A DNA stretch of 64,000 nucleotides from Promicromonospora sukumoe (lineage in GTDB: Bacteria; Actinomycetota; Actinomycetes; Actinomycetales; Cellulomonadaceae), in assembly GCF_014137995.1 (NCBI RefSeq), contig NZ_JACGWV010000001.1, forward strand, positions 62,001 through 126,000, in the 5' to 3' direction. Positions 6,688 to 15,242 of this stretch are shown one piece after another. The notes under the pieces are model-generated. The model was not told where the DNA came from, did not search any database, and saw only the letters and a list, made by a program, of their open reading frames with translations. The position numbers were made by a program, and so were the translations under genes. Every line of letters starts with the position of its first letter. Position 1 is the stretch's first letter.

Positions 6688-8918
6688 CCATCGACACCCG
6701 GAACGTCCCCGGCGTTCCCACCCAGGAGCCCGTGCCCGATCCTTCGACAGGCTCAGGACGACGCGGCGGCACGCGGCACCGCCCCGAGCGCCGCACGCCG
6801 CGCGCGCTGACCTGGGCGCAGCTCCGGTCCGCGCTCCCGGGCGCGCTGCGCAAGCTGGACCCGCGCGTCCTGTACACCTCGCCCGTCATGTTCGTGGTCG
6901 AGGTGGGCGCGCTCGTCACGACCGTCCTCGCGGTCATCGAGCCGGACGTGTTCGCCTGGTGGATCGCCGTCTGGCTGTGGGCCACCGTGCTGTTCGCGAC
7001 GCTCGCCGAGTCCGTGGCCGAGTCGCGCGGCAAGGCCCAGGCCTCCACGCTGCGCGCCACGCAGAAGCAGACGACGGCGCGCAAGGTCGACGCCGCGCAG
7101 GACACCCTGGCCTCGGTCACGCGGCTGGACCTGCTGCCCACGGTCGAGGTGCCGTCCTCGACGCTGCAGGTGGGCGACGTCGTGGTGGTCGCCGCGGGCG
7201 AGACCGTCCCGGGCGACGGCGACGTCATCGAGGGCGTCGCGTCCATCGACGAGTCGGCGATCACCGGCGAGTCGGCCCCCGTCATCCGCGAGTCCGGCGG
7301 CGACCGCAGCGCCGTCACCGGCGGCACCGTGGTGCTGTCCGACCAGGTCGTCGTGCGCATCACGGCGCCCGCCGGCGCCACGTTCGTGGACCGGATGATC
7401 GCCCTGGTCGAGGGCAGCGAGCGCCAGAAGACGCCGAACGAGGTCGCGCTGAACATCCTGCTGACGTCGCTGACCATCGTGTTCCTGCTGGCGGTGGCCA
7501 CGCTCCAGCCGTTCGCGGTGTACTCGGGCTCGCGGCAGTCGCTGCTGGTCCTCGTCGCGCTGCTGGTCTGCCTCATCCCGACGACGATCGGCGCGCTGCT
7601 GAGCGCCATCGGCATCGCGGGCATGGACCGGCTGGTGCAGCGCAACGTGCTGGCGATGTCGGGCCGGGCGGTGGAGGCGGCGGGTGACGTGGACGTGCTG
7701 CTGCTCGACAAGACGGGCACCATCACGTACGGCAACCGGCGTGCCACGCAGGTGCTGCCGGTGAGCCGGGTGACGCCGCAGGAGCTCGCGGTGGCGGCGC
7801 GGCTCGCGTCACTGGCCGACGAGACGCCGGAGGGGCGCAGCATCGTCGACCTGGTGGACGAGAAGTACGGTGTGGGCGAGGAGCTGCCGCTGGACGCGGA
7901 GCTGGTGCCGTTCACGGCGCAGACCCGGATGTCGGGCGTGGACCTGCCGCGTACGCGGGTTGAGCCTGCCGAAACCGGGGTCTCGACAAGCTCGACCAGC
8001 GATGGGGGCGTGCACCGCATCCGGAAGGGTGCCGGCAGCGCGATCCAGCGCTGGGTGCACAGCACGGGCGCTCAGGTCTCCGACCGGGAGGTCAAGGACC
8101 TGGAGAAGCACGTGGACGCCGTCTCGCGGGCCGGCGGTACCCCGCTGGTGGTCGCGGAGCAGGTGGGCGGGGCGCCGGCCCGGGTGCTCGGCGTCGTCCG
8201 GCTCAAGGACGTGGTCAAGGAGGGCATGCGCGAGCGGTTCGACGAGCTGCGCGCCATGGGCATCCGGTCGGTGATGGTCACGGGCGACAACGCCGTGACC
8301 GCGCGGGCGATCGCGGCCGAGGCCGGCGTGGACGACGTGCTGGCGGAGGCCACGCCGGAGGACAAGCTCGCGCTCATCAAGCGTGAGCAGGAGGGCGGCA
8401 AGCTCGTCGCGATGGCCGGTGACGGCACGAACGACGCCCCGGCCCTGGCCCAGTCCGACGTCGGCGTGGCGATGAACACCGGTACGTCCGCTGCCAAGGA
8501 GGCGGGCAACATGGTGGACCTCGACTCCGACCCCACCAAGCTCATCGAGATCGTGGAGATCGGCAAGCAGCTCCTCATCACGCGCGGCGCGCTGACCACG
8601 TTCTCCGTGGCGAACGACGTCGCGAAGTACTTCGCGATCCTGCCCGCCATGTTCATGACGGTCTTCCCGCAGCTCGAGGCGCTGAACATCATGCACCTCG
8701 CGAGCCCGGGGTCCGCGATCCTGTCGGCCGTCATCTTCAACGCGCTGATCATCCTCGCGCTGATCCCACTGTCGCTGCGGGGCGTGAGGTACCGGCCGGC
8801 GTCGGCGTCGTCCCTGCTGACGCGCAACCTGCTCATCTACGGCCTGGGCGGCCTGGTGGCGCCGTTCATCGGCATCAAGCTCATCGACCTCGTCGTCTCG
8901 CTGCTCCCGGGCCTGTAG
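6684..8918 (+). CDS. kdpB: K+-transporting P-type ATPase subunit KdpB, with repeat-derived inserts
   Basis: 744 residues, longer than the usual ~680-700. The start at ATG 6684 overlaps the kdpA stop. P-type ATPase signatures are intact: TGES (about residue 193), phosphorylation Asp in DKTGTITYG (about 342) and [10 protein letters not shown] (about 580). Two stretches look added. One is an N-terminal [12 protein letters not shown] segment encoded by CCTTCGACAGGCTCAGG (6741-6757). The other is about 15-18 residues around [15 protein letters not shown] (7958-7997), between SGVDL and IRKGA of the nucleotide-binding domain. Both are translated copies of dispersed palindromic repeat sequence. The frame is kept, so the protein is probably functional. 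Confidence 0.96.
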   Translation: MTIDTRNVPGVPTQEPVPDPSTGSGRRGGTRHRPERRTPRALTWAQLRSALPGALRKLDPRVLYTSPVMFVVEVGALVTTVLAVIEPDVFAWWIAVWLWATVLFATLAESVAESRGKAQASTLRATQKQTTARKVDAAQDTLASVTRLDLLPTVEVPSSTLQVGDVVVVAAGETVPGDGDVIEGVASIDESAITGESAPVIRESGGDRSAVTGGTVVLSDQVVVRITAPAGATFVDRMIALVEGSERQKTPNEVALNILLTSLTIVFLLAVATLQPFAVYSGSRQSLLVLVALLVCLIPTTIGALLSAIGIAGMDRLVQRNVLAMSGRAVEAAGDVDVLLLDKTGTITYGNRRATQVLPVSRVTPQELAVAARLASLADETPEGRSIVDLVDEKYGVGEELPLDAELVPFTAQTRMSGVDLPRTRVEPAETGVSTSSTSDGGVHRIRKGAGSAIQRWVHSTGAQVSDREVKDLEKHVDAVSRAGGTPLVVAEQVGGAPARVLGVVRLKDVVKEGMRERFDELRAMGIRSVMVTGDNAVTARAIAAEAGVDDVLAEATPEDKLALIKREQEGGKLVAMAGDGTNDAPALAQSDVGVAMNTGTSAAKEAGNMVDLDSDPTKLIEIVEIGKQLLITRGALTTFSVANDVAKYFAILPAMFMTVFPQLEALNIMHLASPGSAILSAVIFNALIILALIPLSLRGVRYRPASASSLLTRNLLIYGLGGLVAPFIGIKLIDLVVSLLPGL
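6741..6757. repeat. Dispersed-repeat fragment inside kdpB (N-terminal)
   Basis: CCTTCGACAGGCTCAGG matches the core of a REP-like repeat (TTCGACAGGCTCA type) that I recall as common between genes in high-GC actinobacteria. Here it is translated in frame as part of the extra N-terminal segment of KdpB. Confidence 0.5.
7958..7997. repeat. Dispersed palindromic repeat inserted in kdpB
   Basis: GGTTGAGCCTGCCGAAACC (7958-7976) and GGTCTCGACAAGCTCGACC (7979-7997) form an inverted repeat. Fifteen of 19 positions pair, and all four differences are transitions. It has the look of the TTGAGCCTGTCGAAACC-type repeats of actinobacterial intergenic DNA, but here it is read through in frame as about 13 codons of the KdpB nucleotide-binding domain. 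Confidence 0.65.
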
Positions 8919-8947
8919 CCCGGTCCTGGGCACGGAAAGGAAATCTC

Positions 8948-9574
8948 ATGGCATCGACCACGGTCGCGAGCGATCTCGCGGCACTGACCCGGCACTCGCT
9001 GGCGGGGCTGCGCATGCTGCTCGTCTTCACGCTCCTGCTGGGGCTGGCCTACCCGCTCGCGGCGACCGCCGTCGGGCAGGTGGCCTTCCCCTGGCAGGCC
9101 AACGGCTCGCTGGTCCGCTCCGACGGCTCGCACACCACGGACCGGTCGGAGGCGGTGGGCTCCGCGCTCGTCGCGCAGGGCTTCACGGGGGCGGAGTACT
9201 TCCACCCCCGTCCGTCGGCCGCGGGCGACGGGTACGACACGACCGCCTCGGCGGCGTCGAACCTGGGCCCGCTCAACCCGGACCTGGTCGCGACGATCGA
9301 GGAGCGCAAGGCCGCCGTCGCCGAGCTGGAGGGCGTGGACCCGTCTGAGGTCCCGGCCGACGCAGTCACGGCGTCCGGCTCGGGCCTCGACCCGGAGATC
9401 AGCCCGGCGTACGCCGCGATCCAGGTCGCCCGGGTCGCGCGTGAGCGCGGCCTCCCGGTGGCCGACGTCGAGGCGGCCGTCGCCGCCCACACGGCCGGCC
9501 GCACCCTGGGCGTGCTGGGCGATCCGCGGGTGAACGTCCTGGAGCTCAACCTTGCCCTCGATGCCGCAGACTGA
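8948..9574 (+). CDS. kdpC: K+-transporting ATPase subunit KdpC
   Basis: 208 residues, with a GGAAAGGAAA ribosome site before ATG 8948. One N-terminal membrane helix (about residues 20-42: MLLVFTLLLGLAYPLAATAV) is followed by an extracytoplasmic domain with conserved motifs YFHPRPSAAG, YDTTASAASNLGPLNP, SGLDPEISPAYA and LGDPRVNVLELNLAL. KdpC is the chaperone-like subunit of KdpFABC. It lies 29 bp after kdpB and 4 bp before the preferred kdpD start. Confidence 0.95.
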   Translation: MASTTVASDLAALTRHSLAGLRMLLVFTLLLGLAYPLAATAVGQVAFPWQANGSLVRSDGSHTTDRSEAVGSALVAQGFTGAEYFHPRPSAAGDGYDTTASAASNLGPLNPDLVATIEERKAAVAELEGVDPSEVPADAVTASGSGLDPEISPAYAAIQVARVARERGLPVADVEAAVAAHTAGRTLGVLGDPRVNVLELNLALDAAD

Positions 9575-9578
9575 GCCC

Positions 9579-12107
9579 ATGACCACCGGACGCCGGGGCC
9601 GCCTCACCGTCTACCTGGGGGCGGCCCCTGGCGTGGGCAAGACCTACGCCATGCTCGACGAGGCGGACCGGCGGCGCGCACGGGGCACGGACGTGGTGGT
9701 CGGCCTGGTCGAGACGCACGGCCGGGCGGCGACGGTCGCCAAGATCGGCGACCTGGAGATGGTCCCGCGACGGCTGGCCGAGCACCGCGGGTCCACGCTC
9801 ACCGAGCTCGACGTCGACGCCGTGCTGGAGCGCGCGCCCGAGGTGGCGCTCGTCGACGAGCTCGCGCACACCAACGCCCCCGGGTCGCGGCACGCCAAGC
9901 GCTGGCAGGACGTGCACGACCTGCTCGACGCCGGCATCGACGTGGTCACCACCGTCAACGTGCAGCACATCGCGTCGCTGACCGACGACGTCGAGGCCAT
10001 CACCGGGGTGCGGCAGCGCGAGACGGTGCCGGACCAGGTGGTGCGCGACGCCGATCAGATCCAGCTCGTGGACCTCTCGCCCGAGCAGCTCCGGCGCCGG
10101 CTCGCGCACGGCAACGTGTACCGGGCCGAGCAGATCGACGCCTCGATGTCGTCGTTCTTCCGCGTGGGCAACCTGACGGCGCTGCGCGAGCTCGCCCTGC
10201 TCTGGCTCGCCGACCGGGTCGACGACGCCCTCACGAGATACCGCGCCGACCACTCGATCGGCGGCACCTGGCCCGCCCGCGAGCGCATCGTCGTGGCCGT
10301 CACGGGCGGGCCCGAGACGGAGACGCTGCTGCGCCGGGCCGCCCGGATCGCGCAGCGGGCGGCGGGGACCGAGCTGCTGGCGGTGCACGTGCTGCCGACG
10401 GACGGGCTGCCGTCCACGCCGTCGGCCACCATCGCGGCGCACCGCGCGCTCGTGGAGTCGCTCGGCGGCGTGTTCCACACGGTGGTGGGGGAGGACGTGC
10501 CGACCGCCGTCGTCGACTTCGCGCGTGGCGTCAACGCGACCATGATCGTGGTGGGCGTGTCCCGGCACCCCGTGTGGCGGCAGGCGCTGCTCGGCTCGTC
10601 CAGCGCGGAGATCGCGCGCCTGTCGGGCGCGATCGACGTGCACCTCGTGACGCACGAGCGGGCGCGGGTGGGGCTCGGCGTGCGCTCGCGGTACTCCTCG
10701 CTGTCGCCCAAGCGGCGCGCGGCGGGCTGGGGGTCCGCGCTGCTGATCCCGGCCGTGCTCACGGCGGCTCTGCTGGCGATCGGCACCGACGCGGTCGCGC
10801 TCGCGACCGACGCCATGCTGCTCCTGGCGGGCGTCGTCGGCGTGGCGCTGATCGGCGGGCTGTGGCCCGCGGTCGTGGCCGCCGTCGTGTCCAACCTCTG
10901 CCTCAACTGGTTCTTCGCGGCGCCGACGGGCCGGCTGACCATCGCCGAGGCGGAGAACGTGTTCGCGCTGGCCGTGTTCGTCGTGGTCGCGGTGGCCGTC
11001 GCGTCGGTGGTGGACCTGGCCGCGCGGCGTTCCGCCCAGGCGTACCGGGCGCGGGCCGAGGCGTCCACGCTCGCCGCGCTGTCCCGCTCCGTGCTCTCGG
11101 GCGAGGACACCGCCCACGCGATCGTGCAGCGCCTGGCGCAGACCTTCGCGATGGCCGACGTGCGCCTGGAGGAGCGAGCCGACGACCGCGCGCCGTGGTC
11201 CGTGGTGGCGCACGAGCGGTGGGTCACGGACGCGGAGCCCGGCGCGGCCCCCGCCGGGACGGACGACGACGTGACCGAGGTGTTGATCGACGACCGGCAC
11301 CGTCTGGTGCTGGCCGGCCGCGTGCTCCCCGCGAGCGACCGGCAGGTGGTCGAGGCCTTCGGCGCGCAGGCCGGGATCGTGCTGGAGCGGCGCAGGCTGC
11401 GCGAGCAGGCCGCCCAGGCGGAGGTGCTGGAGCGCACCGAGAGCACCCGCACCGCCCTGCTCGCCGCCGTCTCGCACGACCTGCGCACACCGCTCGCGGC
11501 GATCCGCACGGCCGTGGACGGCCTGGCCTCGCCCGACGTCGAGCTGGACCGCGAGGACCGCGACGTGCTGACGGCGACCATCGCCGACTCGACGTACCGG
11601 CTGGAGCGCCTCATCGGCAACCTCCTGGACCTGTCGCGCATCCAGACCGGCGCCGTGCGGCCCGCGCTGCGCGCCGCCTCCCTGGAGGAGGTCGTGCCGA
11701 TCGCCGTCGAGCCGTGGCTCGCCGACCTGGCGCTCGACGTCCCCGAGGACCTCCCGCTGGTGCACACCGACCCCGGGCTGTTCGAGCGGGTGGTCGCCAA
11801 CGTGGTCTCCAACGCGGTGCGGCACTCGCCGCCCGGCGCGAAGGTGCTGGTCACGGCCTCCGCGGCCCGCGACTCGGTGGAGCTGCGCGTGGCCGACACC
11901 GGGCCGGGCGTGCCCGAGGACCGCAAGGCCACGATGTTCGAGCCGTTCCAGCGGCTCGACGACACGAGCACCGGAGGCCTGGGCCTCGGGCTGGCGGTCG
12001 CGGCCGGGCTCGCGGACGCCGTCGGCGCACGGGTCTCCGCCGAGGACACGCCAGGCGGCGGCCTCACCATGGTGCTCACCGTGCCGCGTGATGGGATGGT
12101 CCCGTGA
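9579..12107 (+). CDS. kdpD: Sensor histidine kinase KdpD
   Basis: 842 residues from ATG 9579; an ATG at 9561 is a possible alternative overlapping kdpC, and neither has a strong ribosome site. Domain order: N-terminal KdpD domain with Walker-like GAAPGVGKTYAML (about residues 15-27); Usp-like domain (about 230-355); four membrane helices (about 390-480); a GAF-like region; HisKA with phospho-acceptor His in AAVSHDLRTPLAAIRTA (about 632); and an HATPase with NAVRHSPP, DTGPGVPE and GGLGLGLAV. It senses K+ limitation and phosphorylates KdpE, whose GTG start overlaps the kdpD stop. Confidence 0.95.
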   Translation: MTTGRRGRLTVYLGAAPGVGKTYAMLDEADRRRARGTDVVVGLVETHGRAATVAKIGDLEMVPRRLAEHRGSTLTELDVDAVLERAPEVALVDELAHTNAPGSRHAKRWQDVHDLLDAGIDVVTTVNVQHIASLTDDVEAITGVRQRETVPDQVVRDADQIQLVDLSPEQLRRRLAHGNVYRAEQIDASMSSFFRVGNLTALRELALLWLADRVDDALTRYRADHSIGGTWPARERIVVAVTGGPETETLLRRAARIAQRAAGTELLAVHVLPTDGLPSTPSATIAAHRALVESLGGVFHTVVGEDVPTAVVDFARGVNATMIVVGVSRHPVWRQALLGSSSAEIARLSGAIDVHLVTHERARVGLGVRSRYSSLSPKRRAAGWGSALLIPAVLTAALLAIGTDAVALATDAMLLLAGVVGVALIGGLWPAVVAAVVSNLCLNWFFAAPTGRLTIAEAENVFALAVFVVVAVAVASVVDLAARRSAQAYRARAEASTLAALSRSVLSGEDTAHAIVQRLAQTFAMADVRLEERADDRAPWSVVAHERWVTDAEPGAAPAGTDDDVTEVLIDDRHRLVLAGRVLPASDRQVVEAFGAQAGIVLERRRLREQAAQAEVLERTESTRTALLAAVSHDLRTPLAAIRTAVDGLASPDVELDREDRDVLTATIADSTYRLERLIGNLLDLSRIQTGAVRPALRAASLEEVVPIAVEPWLADLALDVPEDLPLVHTDPGLFERVVANVVSNAVRHSPPGAKVLVTASAARDSVELRVADTGPGVPEDRKATMFEPFQRLDDTSTGGLGLGLAVAAGLADAVGARVSAEDTPGGGLTMVLTVPRDGMVP

Positions 12108-12823
12108 CAGGCGAGGTGGACGGCGCGGCCGAGCGCTCGGCGTCCGGCAACCGTGTGCTCGTGGTGGACGACGACGCCGCGCTGACCCGCGCGCTGGCGA
12201 TCAACCTGCGGGCGCACGGCTGGGACGTGACCGCGGCGCCGACCGGCTCGGCGGCCCTGGACGCCGTGGCGTCGACCCGGCCCGACGTCGTGCTGCTCGA
12301 CCTGGGGCTGCCCGACATGCCGGGGCTCGACGTCATCGCGGGCATCCGCGGCTGGACCCGGGTGCCGATCGTCGTGCTGTCGGCGCGGCAGCTCGGCGAC
12401 GACAAGGTGGACGCCCTCGACGCCGGGGCCGACGACTACGTGACCAAGCCGTTCGCGATGAACGAGCTGCTGGCGCGACTGCGCGCCGCCGTCCGCCGCG
12501 CGGAGCCCGCGCAGGCCGAGGAACCCGTGGTCACCGCGGGCGACCTGCGGATCGACCTCGCCCGGCGGCAGGTGTCCCGCGCGGGCGAGGAGGTGCGGCT
12601 GAGCCCCACCGAGTGGGCGCTCCTGGAGGTGCTGGTGCGCAACCGCGGCCGCCTCGTGGACCGCAAGCTGCTGCTGCACGAGGTGTGGGGCCCCGCGTAC
12701 TCGACGGAGACCAACTACCTGCGCGTCTACACCGCCCAGCTCCGGCGCAAGCTGGAGCAGGACCCGTCGCACCCCAAGCACATCCTGACCCACCCGGGGG
12801 CGGGGTACCGGTTCGAGGAGTGA
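12104..12823 (+). CDS. kdpE: Response regulator KdpE (OmpR family)
   Basis: 239 residues from GTG 12104, overlapping the kdpD stop by 4 nt (GTGA). The receiver domain carries the acidic pair in VVDDDAALTR, phospho-acceptor Asp in VVLLDLGLPDMPG and the Lys in YVTKPFAMNELLARL. The C-terminal winged helix (about residues 142-236) has the OmpR pattern SPTEWALLEVL ... ETNYLRVYTAQLRRKLE ... GAGYRFEE. It is expected to activate the kdp promoter at low K+. Direct repeats upstream of the operon are candidate binding sites. Confidence 0.95.
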   Translation: MTGEVDGAAERSASGNRVLVVDDDAALTRALAINLRAHGWDVTAAPTGSAALDAVASTRPDVVLLDLGLPDMPGLDVIAGIRGWTRVPIVVLSARQLGDDKVDALDAGADDYVTKPFAMNELLARLRAAVRRAEPAQAEEPVVTAGDLRIDLARRQVSRAGEEVRLSPTEWALLEVLVRNRGRLVDRKLLLHEVWGPAYSTETNYLRVYTAQLRRKLEQDPSHPKHILTHPGAGYRFEE

Positions 12824-12841
12824 GCGGGCCGGGCCGCGGCG

Positions 12842-14812
12842 TCAGGCCGTGGGCCGGCGCGCCGCGCGGACCCCGTTGAGGATGACGACGACCTCGGCGA
12901 TCTCGTGCACCAGCACCACGCCGGCCAGCCCGAGGGTCCCGGACAGGGCCAGCGGCAGCAGCACGACGATGATCGCCAGCGACAGGCCGATGTTGCCGGT
13001 CATGATGCGCCGTCCGCGCCGGGCGTGCGCCATGGCCCGGGGCAGCAGCCGCAGGTCGGTGCCCGTGAACGCGACGGACGCGGACTCGATCGCGGCGTCG
13101 GACCCGCTCACGCCCATGGCGATGCCGACGTCGGCGGCCGCCAGCGCCGGGGCGTCGTTGACGCCGTCGCCGATCATCGCGGTGGTGCCCCGGGCGCCGA
13201 ACGACTCGACCGCCGCGGCCTTGTCGGCGGGCAGGAGCCCGGCCCGCACGTCCGCGATCCCGGCCTGGGCGGCCAGCGCCCCGGCGGTGCGCTCGTTGTC
13301 GCCCGTGAGCATGACCGTCCGGTAGCCCATCGCGGCCAGGTCGCGGACGGCCTCGGCGGCCTCGGGCCGCAGCTCGTCGCGGATGCCGATCAGGCCCGCC
13401 GCGGCCCCGGCGATCTCGACGACGGCGACGGTCATGCCCTGGGCCTCCAGGGTGTCCGCCGCGTCGCTCAGGGCGCCGGGGTCCACCCAGCGCGGGGAGC
13501 CGACGCGGACCCGGTCGGTGCCGGTGCTCGGGTCGCGGCCCGGGCCGGCCCCGAGGAGCCCGGTGATGCCCTGGCCGGGGTGCTCGGCGACCTCGGTGAG
13601 GGCGGCGGGCTCGGGGGCGGCGGCGAGGATCGCCGCGGCCAGGGGATGGGTGCTGTGCCGTTCGAGCCCGGCGGCGACGGCCAGCACCTGGTCCCGCTCG
13701 TGGCCGGCGGCGGTCTCGACGGCGACGACCTCGGGCCGGCCGCGGGTCAGGGTGCCGGTCTTGTCCAGGGCCACCGTCGTGACGGCGCCGAGCTGCTCGA
13801 ACGCCTCGCCCGACTTGATGACGACGCCGAACCTGCTGGCCGCGCCGATCGCGGAGATCACCGTGACCGGGACGGCGATGGCCAGGGCGCACGGCGAGGC
13901 GGCGACCAGGACGACCAGGGCGCGCTCGGTCCAGAGGGCCGGTTCGCCGGTGAGGAACCCGAACACGACGATCAGGGCGGCGAGGACCAGGACGCCGGGG
14001 ACCAGCGGGCGCGCGATGCGGTCGGCCAGACGGGCGCGCTCGCCCTTGCGGGCGTTCGCCTGCTCGACGAGCGTGACGATGGTGGTCAGGGAGTTGTCCG
14101 TGCCGCCGGAGGTGGCCTCGACCTGGAGCGGCCCGGTGCCGTTGATCGACCCGGCGGGGACGGGGTCGCCGGGGCCCACCTCGACCGGGATGGACTCGCC
14201 GGTGACCGCGGAGGTGTCGACGCTGCTGGTCCCGGCCACGACGACGCCGTCGGTCGCGACCCGCTCGCCGGGTCGGACCACGAGGATGTCGAGCTCCTGG
14301 ATCTGGGCGGCGGGGATCTCGACGTCGCCCGAGAGCCGGGAGACCGTCGCGGTCTCGGGGATCAGCGAGAGCAGGGCGCGCAGGCCGTGGCGCGCGCGGT
14401 CCATGGCCCGGTCCTCCAGGGCCTCGGCGATGGAGAACAGGAACGCCAGCGCGGCCGCCTCGCCCACGTGCCCCAGCAGGACGGCGCCGACGGCGGCGAT
14501 CGTCATCAGCAGGCCGACGCCGAGCCTGCCCCGGACCAGGCGCTTGATCGCGCCGGGGACGAAGGTCCAGGCGCCGGCCAGCAGGGACAGGGCGAGCACT
14601 GCGGTCGCGACGGCGGAGGGGGCGCCGGTCCACTCCAGGACGTAGCCGACCAGCAGGAGCACGCCGGAGGCCAGGGGGAGGAGCAGGCCGGGGTCGCGCC
14701 ACCAGGGAGCGGCGTCGTCGTCGCCGTGACCGTGACCGTGGTCGTGCTCGTCGTCGTGCGGGGGGTTCGCGGCCTGGGGTGCTGGGTCCGGACCGCAGCA
14801 GACGTCGTTCAC
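12842..14812 (-). CDS. Heavy-metal P1B-type ATPase (SPC motif)
   Basis: 656 residues from GTG 14812, overlapping the upstream repressor stop (GTGA). The N-terminus has CC and a His/Asp-rich stretch (DDEHDHGHGHGDDD), a likely metal-binding tail. Catalytic features: TGES, membrane metal motif SPC in AASPCALAIAV (about residue 306) rather than CPC, DKTGTLTRG (about 347), GDGVNDAPALA (about 549), and a C-terminal helix with LVHEIAEVVVILNG (about 634). SPC together with a late HE motif suggests the P1B-4 group (Co/Ni/Fe/Mn/Cd-type exporters), but the cognate repressor looks like a Cd/Pb sensor. An efflux pump is likely; the metal is not decided. Confidence 0.88.
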   Translation of the reverse strand: MNDVCCGPDPAPQAANPPHDDEHDHGHGHGDDDAAPWWRDPGLLLPLASGVLLLVGYVLEWTGAPSAVATAVLALSLLAGAWTFVPGAIKRLVRGRLGVGLLMTIAAVGAVLLGHVGEAAALAFLFSIAEALEDRAMDRARHGLRALLSLIPETATVSRLSGDVEIPAAQIQELDILVVRPGERVATDGVVVAGTSSVDTSAVTGESIPVEVGPGDPVPAGSINGTGPLQVEATSGGTDNSLTTIVTLVEQANARKGERARLADRIARPLVPGVLVLAALIVVFGFLTGEPALWTERALVVLVAASPCALAIAVPVTVISAIGAASRFGVVIKSGEAFEQLGAVTTVALDKTGTLTRGRPEVVAVETAAGHERDQVLAVAAGLERHSTHPLAAAILAAAPEPAALTEVAEHPGQGITGLLGAGPGRDPSTGTDRVRVGSPRWVDPGALSDAADTLEAQGMTVAVVEIAGAAAGLIGIRDELRPEAAEAVRDLAAMGYRTVMLTGDNERTAGALAAQAGIADVRAGLLPADKAAAVESFGARGTTAMIGDGVNDAPALAAADVGIAMGVSGSDAAIESASVAFTGTDLRLLPRAMAHARRGRRIMTGNIGLSLAIIVVLLPLALSGTLGLAGVVLVHEIAEVVVILNGVRAARRPTA

Positions 14813-15168
14813 TGCGCGGCTCCCGGGCCGCAGCACAGCGGCACGTCGCAGTTCTCGTCCGCGCAGGGTGCCCCGTCGTCGACCGCCAGCACGGTCTCCA
14901 CGAGCACGCCGATGGCCCGGGTCAGGTGCGGGTCGGCGATCTCGTACCGGGTCTGCCGGCCCTCGGGCGTCGCGACGACGATGCCGCAGCCGCGCAGGCA
15001 GGCCAGGTGGTTCGAGACGTTCGTGCGGGTCAGGTCCAGGTCGCGGGCCAGGCGCGCCGGGTAGCCGGGCTCCTCGATGAGGCTGAGCAGGATCCGGGAG
15101 CGGGTCGGGTCGGCCATCGCCCGGCCGAGCCGGTTCATCACGTCGAGCCGCGAGGCTATGGTCAGCAT
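14809..15168 (-). CDS. ArsR/SmtB-family metal repressor, CmtR type
   Basis: 119 residues; the start at 15168 lies inside a palindrome. Winged-helix ArsR fold: MADPTRSRILLSLIEEPGYP, LTRTNVSNHLACLRGCGIV, EGRQTRYEIAD. The C-x3-C pair in ACLRGC within the recognition helix matches the alpha-4R cysteines of CmtR, the mycobacterial Cd(II)/Pb(II) sensor. The C-terminus adds a Cys cluster (CADENCDVPLCCGP) that could supply a third ligand. It is translationally coupled to the P1B ATPase it presumably controls. Confidence 0.85.
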   Translation of the reverse strand: MLTIASRLDVMNRLGRAMADPTRSRILLSLIEEPGYPARLARDLDLTRTNVSNHLACLRGCGIVVATPEGRQTRYEIADPHLTRAIGVLVETVLAVDDGAPCADENCDVPLCCGPGAAQ

Positions 15169-15180
15169 GCGCTGACCATA
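15157..15180. promoter_or_regulatory. Palindromic operator over the CmtR-like start codon
   Basis: TATGGTCAGC (15157-15166) and GCTGACCATA (15171-15180) are perfect 10-bp arms around ATGC. The left part contains the repressor start codon on the minus strand. A further GCTGACCTAT follows at about 15188-15197. This fits autorepression by the ArsR-family protein. Confidence 0.7.
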
Positions 15181-15242
15181 CAGTGATCGCTGACCTATCG
15201 GTACCCGCGGCCCCGGCGGTGGCCCTCGGCCCCGGCGTCGGC

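Noticed and set aside
9546..11825. Long minus-strand ORFs opposite kdpD and kdpB
   Set aside because: Arg/His/Gly-rich translations without family motifs; the plus strand carries clear Kdp genes.
12905..15064. 719-codon plus-strand ORF opposite the P1B ATPase
   Set aside because: No recognisable domains; the minus strand has all P-type ATPase motifs.
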